Origin: DATADD01 sp036258675
Lineage (GTDB): Bacteria; Actinomycetota; CADDZG01; WHSQ01
DNA length: 19,848 bases
Reading direction: 5' to 3'
Assembly (NCBI GenBank): GCA_036258675.1
Contig: DATADD010000099.1
Coordinates: 1 to 19,848 of the forward strand
Part shown: positions 14,518 through 19,848 of the stretch, in pieces
How the letters are laid out: every line of letters begins with the position of its first letter
How positions within the stretch are numbered: the stretch's first letter is position 1
Program-made: the position numbers and the translations under genes
Notes under the pieces: model-generated
Seen by the model: the letters and a program-made list of their open reading frames with translations, nothing else
What the model was told of the DNA's origin: nothing
The model's database searches: none

Positions 14518-15894
14518 ATGCCTATCGTCGATCGCAGGGACTTCGGGGGACGCTTCTCCGTGATCGAGAACTCGGAGCGCCTCGCGAACTACCGCTATCT
14601 CGAGGAACAGCTCATGGAGATGATCGGAGGGTGGTCGCAGACGACGCCGCAGCTCGCCTTCAAGGCGACGTTCGGCTACCACGTCTACGACCACGCGCAG
14701 GCGGCCGACGAGCTCGGCGAGCGCCTCGAGCAGCTGCGCTCGGGGGCGGGGCGGGCCAAGGCCCCGACCGACGACTTCCCGCGGCTCTGCGAGCGCATCT
14801 GGAAGCTCGGCTCGACGATCGACCGGCTCGTCGCGGTCTACCGAGTGCTCGAGCCCCATCTCGTGAGCACGTACGTGTACCACGCCGACGCCACCGATCC
14901 CCTGACCGACGCGCCCACCGTGCGCCTCCTCCGCCGGCTCGCGGCCACGGGCCAGTCCCACATCGCCTGGGGTCAGGCCGTGCTCGACTCCCTTACGCAG
15001 TCGACGGAGGACCGACGGCGCGCCCTGCATATCCAGGCCGAGCTCGAGGGCCGGCTCGTCGAGTGCGGAGGGGTGACGGGGCGCGGCATCGAGGCGCACT
15101 GGCTCACGTTTCACAGCGCCAAGGCCGAGGACGCCGCCCCGGCTCGCCTCAAGAGGGGCAAGGGCGGCTACCGGTTCCGCAAGGTCTGCCCCCCGCTAGA
15201 CCACCCCGACGTCGAGGAACCGTTCTGGTTCTCGGAGCGGCGCGAGGACTTCGACGTCTACCGCACCGGCGACGAGTGGTCGCTCGAGGGCTTCCGCCAC
15301 AAGTTCCACCAGCTTCTCTACGGCGAGGTCGAGACGACCGACCGGATGGGCAAGATGCTGGCCGAGTTCCCCGAGCTCCCGTGGGAGATGCGGATGAACC
15401 TGGCGCACCAGATGTGGGACGAGGCGCGCCACATCGAGATCGTCGCCAAGGCGATCGAAGAGGAGCTGGGCGGCGAGCTCGGATACGGGCCGTGGTCGCT
15501 CGTGTGGTGGTGGATGCAGAACGAGAGCGACCCGTTGCGGCGTCTCGCGGTGACGAACTGCTGGGCCGAGGCGAACCTCATGAACACGCTCAAGGAGTGG
15601 CGCGTGCGGGCGCGCGAGCGGGGCTTCACCCGGATCGCGGAGCTGTCCGACTACCTCCAGGCCGACGAGCTCATGCACGTCAAGATGGGCACGAAGTGGA
15701 TCCGGCGCTTCATCGAGGAGGACCCCGGGCGCCGCGACGACCTCGTGCGCTGGGGCCGCAAGGCGGTCGTGCGCATCGAGCGGCTCTGGGACGAGGCCTA
15801 CGGGCGCGACGGCGAGCCCGAGGTGCGCTTCACGTTCAAAGGAGGCCGGGCGGGCGAGCTCGTGGCGAGCGGCAGCAACGTCATCGGCGAGTAG
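14518..15894 (+). CDS. Ferritin-like di-metal protein of unknown function in a sugar operon
   Basis: The 458-residue protein is largely helical and has no signal peptide or membrane segment. The C-terminal half shows a full ferritin-like carboxylate-bridged di-metal signature: Glu270/Glu272 in YGEVETTDRMGKML, Glu302-x-x-His305 in WDEARHIEIV, Glu351 in WAEANLMNTLKEW, and Glu384-x-x-His387 in ADELMHVKMGTKW. The N-terminal half (about 10-200) is a second helical unit with TFGYHVYDHAQAADELGERL (51-70) that may be a diverged ferritin-like bundle without a complete site. DUF455-type ferritin-like proteins look closest; this is by eye. Relatives include diiron oxygenases and hydroxylases as well as stress proteins. 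Its stop TAG is followed at once by the ATG of the isomerase gene, so it is embedded in the sugar operon. Reaction unknown. Confidence 0.75.
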   Translation: MPIVDRRDFGGRFSVIENSERLANYRYLEEQLMEMIGGWSQTTPQLAFKATFGYHVYDHAQAADELGERLEQLRSGAGRAKAPTDDFPRLCERIWKLGSTIDRLVAVYRVLEPHLVSTYVYHADATDPLTDAPTVRLLRRLAATGQSHIAWGQAVLDSLTQSTEDRRRALHIQAELEGRLVECGGVTGRGIEAHWLTFHSAKAEDAAPARLKRGKGGYRFRKVCPPLDHPDVEEPFWFSERREDFDVYRTGDEWSLEGFRHKFHQLLYGEVETTDRMGKMLAEFPELPWEMRMNLAHQMWDEARHIEIVAKAIEEELGGELGYGPWSLVWWWMQNESDPLRRLAVTNCWAEANLMNTLKEWRVRARERGFTRIAELSDYLQADELMHVKMGTKWIRRFIEEDPGRRDDLVRWGRKAVVRIERLWDEAYGRDGEPEVRFTFKGGRAGELVASGSNVIGE

Positions 15895-16914
15895 ATGGAT
15901 CCCGTCGTTCTCCCGCCGAACCAGCTGCAGCGCTTCTATCGCGGCGGCCGGCGCATCGCGGACCTGCGCCGTACCGGGAGCACGGACGAGTACTCGCCGG
16001 AGGAGTGGATCGGGTCCACGACTCCCGTTTTCGGCCACGACTCCCTCGGCATCACGGTGCTGCCCGACGGCGTCCCGTTGCCGGACGCGATCGCGGCCCG
16101 GCCCGAGACCTTCCTCGGCCCCGACCACGTCCAAGCCTTCGGGCCCGACCCGCGCCTCCTCGTGAAGCTCCTCGACGCGGGCGAGCGCCTGCCGGTGCAC
16201 CTCCACCCCGACCGCCCCTTCGCCCGGGCTCACCTCGGCTCCGAGTTCGGCAAGACGGAGGCCTGGATCATCGCCGAGGCGGAGCCGGGCGCCGCGGTCC
16301 ACGTCGGCTTCCGCGCCGACGTGGCCGCGGCCACGGTTGCCGGCTGGGTCGCCGAGCAGGACACGGGAGCGATGCTCGAGGCGCTGCACGAAGTGGCGGT
16401 CGCGGCCGGCGACGTCGTCTTCGTGCCCGCCGGGACGCCCCATGCGATCGGCGAGGGCATCCTCATCGTCGAGCTGCAGGAGCCCTCCGACCTCTCCATC
16501 CTGCTCGAGTGGGAGGGCTTCGCGATCGACGGACCCCGCCACGGACACCTCGGGCTCGGGTTCGACGTCGCGCTCGGCGCCCTCGACCGCTCGGGGTGGG
16601 ACGAGGACCGTCTCCGCGCGCTCGCCCGTAGGCGCGGGGACGGGGACCGGGCGGGCGTCGAGACGCTGTTTCCTCCCGAGGCCGACGGCTTCTTCCGCGC
16701 CGAGCGCATCCGGGCCGCTCCCTCGGACCTCCCGGCCGCGTTCGCGGTCCTGCTGGTCATGCAGGGCCGCGGCGTCCTCCACCACCGCGGCGGGGAGCTC
16801 GGGCTGGAGCGCGGGGACGCGGTCCTCGTTCCCCACGGGGCCGGGGACTGCCGGCTCGAGGGTGCCTTGGAGGCCGTGCGCTGCCTCCCGCCCGACCCCG
16901 CCGGCGGCGCGTGA
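15895..16914 (+). CDS. manA: Class I mannose-6-phosphate isomerase-like protein
   Basis: The 339-residue cupin-type isomerase has family landmarks LLVKLLDAGERLPVHLHPDRPFA (88-110), EFGKTEAWII (117-126) and VFVPAGTPHAIGEG (176-189). Zinc ligands by alignment with E. coli ManA (Gln97, His99, Glu134, His255) would be His102, His104, Glu122 and His183, so the usual glutamine is replaced by histidine, a variation also known in ManA-like relatives. The C-terminal cupin (VLLVMQGRGVLHHRGGELGLERGDAVLVPHG) is typical. Family reaction: interconversion of mannose 6-phosphate and fructose 6-phosphate in the cytoplasm. The start ATG directly abuts the ferritin-like gene's stop, and its own stop overlaps the kinase GTG. 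A different aldose or ketose phosphate is possible in this catabolic context. Confidence 0.86.
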   Translation: MDPVVLPPNQLQRFYRGGRRIADLRRTGSTDEYSPEEWIGSTTPVFGHDSLGITVLPDGVPLPDAIAARPETFLGPDHVQAFGPDPRLLVKLLDAGERLPVHLHPDRPFARAHLGSEFGKTEAWIIAEAEPGAAVHVGFRADVAAATVAGWVAEQDTGAMLEALHEVAVAAGDVVFVPAGTPHAIGEGILIVELQEPSDLSILLEWEGFAIDGPRHGHLGLGFDVALGALDRSGWDEDRLRALARRRGDGDRAGVETLFPPEADGFFRAERIRAAPSDLPAAFAVLLVMQGRGVLHHRGGELGLERGDAVLVPHGAGDCRLEGALEAVRCLPPDPAGGA

Positions 16915-18335
16915 CGTCGCTCGTCGGCATCGACGTCGGCACCTCGAGCGTCAAGGCGATCGCGATATCCCGGGAGGGACGGGTGCGGGCGCGGGCGGAG
17001 GAGCCGCTCGATCTCGTCGTCCCCCGACCCGGCTGGGCCGAGCAGGACCCCGACGACTGGTGGCGGGCGACGCAGGCCGTCCTCGCCCGCCTCGACGTTG
17101 GCGACGTCGCGGGGATCGGGCTGTCGGGCCAGATGCACGGCCTCGTCGCTCTCGACGAGCACATGGACGTGCTGAGGCCGGCGATCCTGTGGAACGACGG
17201 CCGCACGGGCGAGGAGTGCCGTGAGATCGAGCGGCGCGTGGGCGCCGAGCGGCTCGTCGCGCTCACCGGCAACGCCGCGCTCGCGGGTTTCACCGCGCCC
17301 AAGCTGCTGTGGCTGCGCAACCACGAGCCGGACGCGTTCGCACGCATCTCCCACGTTCTGCTGCCCAAGGACTACGTCCGCTTCCGGCTCACCGGCGAGC
17401 TCGCGACCGACGCCTCCGACGCCTCCGGGACGCTCCTGCTCGACGTCGCCAACAGGAGATGGAGCGAGGAGGTTCTCGCCGCTCTCGACCTCGATGCCTC
17501 CTGGCTGTCCCCGGTCCTCGAGTCGCCCGCGCCCCCGGGCGCGACGCGGGCGGGGGTCCCCCTCGCCGCGGGCGCCGGCGACCAGGCTGCGGGCGCGCTC
17601 GGGGTCGGGGTCGACGCGCCGGGCTCCCTCGCGGTGACCCTCGGCACCTCGGGCGTCGTGTTCGCCCCGACGGAGACGTTCCTGGCCGACGAGCGCGCCC
17701 GTCTGCACTCCTTCTGCCACTCGGTTCCCGGGACGTGGCACGTCATGGGCGTCACCCTGTCGGCCGCGGGGTCGCTGCGGTGGGCGCGCGACGTGCTCGC
17801 CCCCGGCGCGCCGTTCGACGAGCTCGTCGCCGAGGCGGAGCCGTGGCCCCCCGGCGCCGAGGGCGCGGCCTTCGCTCCCTACCTCGCGGGCGAGCGCACG
17901 CCGCACGCCGATCCCGACGCGCGCGGCGCGTTCACGGGGCTGTCCCTGCACCACGAGCGGGGGGCGCTCGTGCGCGCCGTGCTCGAGGGCGTCGCGTTCG
18001 CTCTGCGGGACTCGCTCGAGCTCGGGCGCGAGCTCGGCGTGTCGGCCTCGTCGGCGCGCGCGTCCGGGGGCGGGACGCGCGGCGGGCTGTGGAACCGCAT
18101 CGTCGCGTCCGTGCTCGGACTGCGCCTCGAGCTCACCGAGGCGCAGGAGGGCGCCGCCTTCGGCGCCGCCCTGCTCGGCGGAGCGGCCGCGGGCGTGTTC
18201 GAGGACACCTCGGCTGCCGTCGCCTCGTGCGTGCGCGTGCGCGCCGACGTGGAGCCCGACCCGGAGTGGCGGGATGCCTACGAGGAGGGCTACAGGAGGT
18301 TCCGGTCGCTCTACCCGGCGCTGCGGTCGCTGTAG
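16911..18335 (+). CDS. xylB: FGGY-family carbohydrate kinase, xylulokinase type
   Basis: The 474-residue protein is full length for xylulokinase. Key parts: VGIDVGTSSVKAI (5-17) with Asp8 in the ATP/sugar phosphate-binding loop, the xylulokinase-type SGQMHG (72-77), LWNDGRTGEEC (93-103), LPKDYVRFRLTG (151-162), catalytic-base candidate Asp224 in GAGDQAAGALG, and the C-terminal ASGGGTRGGLWNRIVASVLG. The family phosphorylates ketoses such as D-xylulose with ATP in the cytoplasm. GTG 16911 overlaps the isomerase stop (GTGA), so the two are translationally coupled. It is the last gene of the plus-strand run; one base separates it from a convergent deacetylase gene, and no terminator is visible. 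Given the isomerase partner, a six-carbon ketose cannot be excluded as substrate. Confidence 0.9.
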   Translation: MTSLVGIDVGTSSVKAIAISREGRVRARAEEPLDLVVPRPGWAEQDPDDWWRATQAVLARLDVGDVAGIGLSGQMHGLVALDEHMDVLRPAILWNDGRTGEECREIERRVGAERLVALTGNAALAGFTAPKLLWLRNHEPDAFARISHVLLPKDYVRFRLTGELATDASDASGTLLLDVANRRWSEEVLAALDLDASWLSPVLESPAPPGATRAGVPLAAGAGDQAAGALGVGVDAPGSLAVTLGTSGVVFAPTETFLADERARLHSFCHSVPGTWHVMGVTLSAAGSLRWARDVLAPGAPFDELVAEAEPWPPGAEGAAFAPYLAGERTPHADPDARGAFTGLSLHHERGALVRAVLEGVAFALRDSLELGRELGVSASSARASGGGTRGGLWNRIVASVLGLRLELTEAQEGAAFGAALLGGAAAGVFEDTSAAVASCVRVRADVEPDPEWRDAYEEGYRRFRSLYPALRSL

Positions 18336-18336
18336 C

Positions 18337-19119
18337 TCAGAGGTCCTCGAAGAGGTCGCCGCGCACGGCCGCCCCGTGCTCCCCCGGCGGATGCGCCTGG
18401 ACGAAGCACTCCGAGTCCAGGAAGAGCCAGCGCAGGGGCTCGGGGATCCTCGAGTGCTCGATCATCTGGGTGCGGTGGCACAGGATCGCGTTCCACTTCT
18501 CCTCCCGCACCGAGCGCGTGTCGACGCGCACCGCGATGCGATCGTCGGGGACCCCGGTGACGTCGAAGAGGCGACCCTCCTCTCCGTAGTCGAAGCCGCC
18601 CTCGCGCACGCCCCGGTAGAAGCGGTCGACGTCGGAGCGCGCCAGAGCCGCGTGGTAGAGCCGGGCGAAGGCGCCGTCGTCCCCCTCCCCGACGTGGGCG
18701 CGCGCCCTGTGGAAGGCGCGCGTCGCAGCCTCGCCGACCCGCATGTGGTCGTGGTGGCTGGTGAGCCCGTCGGGCCCGAAGGTGACGACGACCTGCGGGC
18801 GCACGTCCCGCAGGACGCGCTCGAAATCGCCGACGAGGTCGTCGATCGGCGCCTCCGGCAGGTAGTAGTCGGGGCGCCGCAGGAACTCGACGCGGGCGTG
18901 GGGATAGTTCACCGCGCCGAGGTAGGCGCCCTGCTCGATCTCGCGCACGGTCCCCAGCGTCGCCCGGGTCGCGAGCGAGGGGTCCGAGATGGGGCCGGCC
19001 TCGCCGCTCGTCGCGAACACGACGGTGAGGTCGATGTCGCCGGGGTGCAGCAACAGGGTCCCGCCGAGGAGGTAGGCGTCGTCGTCGGGGTGCGCGAAGA
19101 GACCGGCGAGCCGGTTCAC
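18337..19119 (-). CDS. LmbE/PIG-L-family N-deacetylase
   Basis: The 260-residue zinc-dependent deacetylase has the signature AHPDDDAYLLGG (9-20), where the usual HPDDE reads HPDDD, and DGLTSHHDHMRVGE (117-130). Metal ligands by analogy with MshB would be His10, Asp13 and His125, with Asp12 as general base; all are present. The family deacetylates N-acetylglucosaminyl compounds such as mycothiol precursors. Here an imported N-acetylated sugar is an alternative target suggested by the adjacent ABC-transporter gene (inference). The start is GTG 19119, 17 bases after the ATPase stop, so the two form a minus-strand operon. The 3' end converges on the FGGY kinase with a single-base gap. MshB versus catabolic deacetylase cannot be resolved from sequence alone. 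Confidence 0.9.
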   Translation of the reverse strand: MNRLAGLFAHPDDDAYLLGGTLLLHPGDIDLTVVFATSGEAGPISDPSLATRATLGTVREIEQGAYLGAVNYPHARVEFLRRPDYYLPEAPIDDLVGDFERVLRDVRPQVVVTFGPDGLTSHHDHMRVGEAATRAFHRARAHVGEGDDGAFARLYHAALARSDVDRFYRGVREGGFDYGEEGRLFDVTGVPDDRIAVRVDTRSVREEKWNAILCHRTQMIEHSRIPEPLRWLFLDSECFVQAHPPGEHGAAVRGDLFEDL

Positions 19120-19136
19120 GGCGCCGCGGCGGGTGC

Positions 19137-19848
19137 TCAGGCGGGAGCCGGGGCGGCCGCCCGCGCCGCGGGGACCTCGTCGTATATGGACATGCCGGTC
19201 TCGCGATCGAAGAAGTACAGCGCCTTGGTGTCGACCACGGCCTCGATCGTGTCGTCCTCGTTCGCGGACGTGCTCGCGTCGAAGCGGGCCACGAACGTGG
19301 TGCGCTCCACAGCGCCGCTCGACAGCTCCTCCACGTCGAGGCCCCGGTCGGCGGCCAGCTCCTTCGTGTCCTCGGTCAGCACGGGCGGGCAGTCGACGGT
19401 GAAGTGGACGAACACCTCGGACCCCATGTCCTCGCGCAGCTCGACGCTCGTCCGCAGGCGCGCCTCCTCGGGCGCGCCTCGCTCGATCTGGGCGTCCTCC
19501 ATGTCCTCCGGGCGGATGCCGAGGATCACGGGCCGGTCCACGTAGGACCGCAGCGCGGGGCGGGCCTCGAGGAGGGATGGGTCGACCAGCAGCCGGTTGC
19601 CGCCGAACGCCACGTAGATGCGGTCGTCCTCCTGCTCGATGGTCGCCTCGACGAGGTTCATCGCCGGGGACCCGATGAACCCGGCGACGAACAGGTTGGT
19701 CGGCCTTCGGTAGAGGCGCGAGGGGGCGTCGACCTGCTGGAGGACGCCGAGCTTGAGCACGGCGACCCGGTCCCCCATCGTCATGGCCTCGACCTGGTCG
19801 TGCGTGACGTAGATCGTGGTCACGTCGACGTCGCGCTGCAGCCGGGAT
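19137..19848 (-). CDS. Sugar ABC transporter ATP-binding protein (UgpC/MsmK/MalK type), 5' end cut by window
   Basis: The visible 236 C-terminal residues run from RLQRDVDVTTIYVTHDQVEAMTMGDRVAVL, with the H-loop histidine (THDQ). The Walker A, Q-loop, signature and Walker B parts lie beyond the edge. The continuation LGVLQQVDAPSRLYRRPTNLFVAGFIGSPAMNLVE is diagnostic of the MalK/UgpC class, followed by the C-terminal OB-fold regulatory domain (VILGIRPEDMEDA, then a MOBE/TOBE-like region to the end). These ATPases power import of sugars or glycerol phosphate with separate binding protein and permeases, expected just outside the window. The open frame continues upstream without a start here. A deacetylase gene follows 17 bases downstream. 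The last residues are Ala/Pro-rich (ARAAAPAPA). Confidence 0.92.
   Translation of the reverse strand, partial: SRLQRDVDVTTIYVTHDQVEAMTMGDRVAVLKLGVLQQVDAPSRLYRRPTNLFVAGFIGSPAMNLVEATIEQEDDRIYVAFGGNRLLVDPSLLEARPALRSYVDRPVILGIRPEDMEDAQIERGAPEEARLRTSVELREDMGSEVFVHFTVDCPPVLTEDTKELAADRGLDVEELSSGAVERTTFVARFDASTSANEDDTIEAVVDTKALYFFDRETGMSIYDEVPAARAAAPAPA

Noticed and set aside
1..19848. Mobile elements, CRISPR arrays, tRNA/rRNA genes, riboswitches
   Set aside because: No transposase or integrase motifs, regularly spaced repeats, tRNA-like cloverleaf or rRNA signature were recognised. The only clear repeat is the 21-bp tandem pair at 13469-13512.

Overview
The window is a GC-rich stretch (roughly two thirds to three quarters G+C by eye) with tightly packed genes, many GTG starts, one TTG start and frequent stop/start overlaps (GTGA, ATGA). 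Together with NarL-type and UgpC/MalK-type proteins this suggests an actinomycete-like bacterium, possibly a deep-branching soil or metagenomic lineage such as Thermoleophilia. No marker gene is present, so this placement is inference. No rRNA, tRNA, CRISPR array, insertion sequence, integrase or attachment site was seen, and no stretch longer than about 180 bases lacks a gene.

Region 1 (1-1251) is a sugar/glycan edge: a truncated family 2 glycosyltransferase on the minus strand, diverging from an rmlC-type epimerase on the plus strand. Region 2 (1352-5052) is a three-gene run: a soluble histidine kinase, an overlapping NarL-type response regulator, and an unusual single protein joining a VanZ-like membrane domain to an aminoglycoside-phosphotransferase-like kinase domain. 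Region 3 (5128-11212) is a coupled plus-strand operon for an exported glycan: an alkaline-phosphatase-superfamily phosphodiesterase, a Wzx/MATE-like flippase, a family 2 glycosyltransferase, a thymidylate-kinase-like protein with an extra N-terminal domain, and a PAPS sulfotransferase. Together they suggest a phosphate- and/or sulfate-decorated surface polysaccharide or glycolipid.

Region 4 (11345-18335), after a gap containing two GC-rich hairpins, reads as a sugar-catabolic operon with even richer GC: a GH42-like glycoside hydrolase, a short zinc-type MDR dehydrogenase, a ferritin-like protein carrying a complete E / ExxH / E / ExxH di-metal signature, a class I phosphomannose-isomerase-like protein, and an FGGY (xylulokinase-type) kinase. 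Region 5 (18337-19848) converges on it from the minus strand with a one-base gap: a UgpC/MalK-type ABC transporter ATPase (5' end cut by the window) followed by an LmbE/PIG-L deacetylase.

Regions 4 and 5 could form one system: sugar uptake (ABC), deacetylation (LmbE), hydrolysis (GH), oxidation (MDR), phosphorylation (FGGY) and isomerisation (PMI). The ferritin-like di-metal protein at its centre has no obvious place in a textbook pathway and is the best candidate for undescribed biology here. The VanZ-kinase fusion is second.
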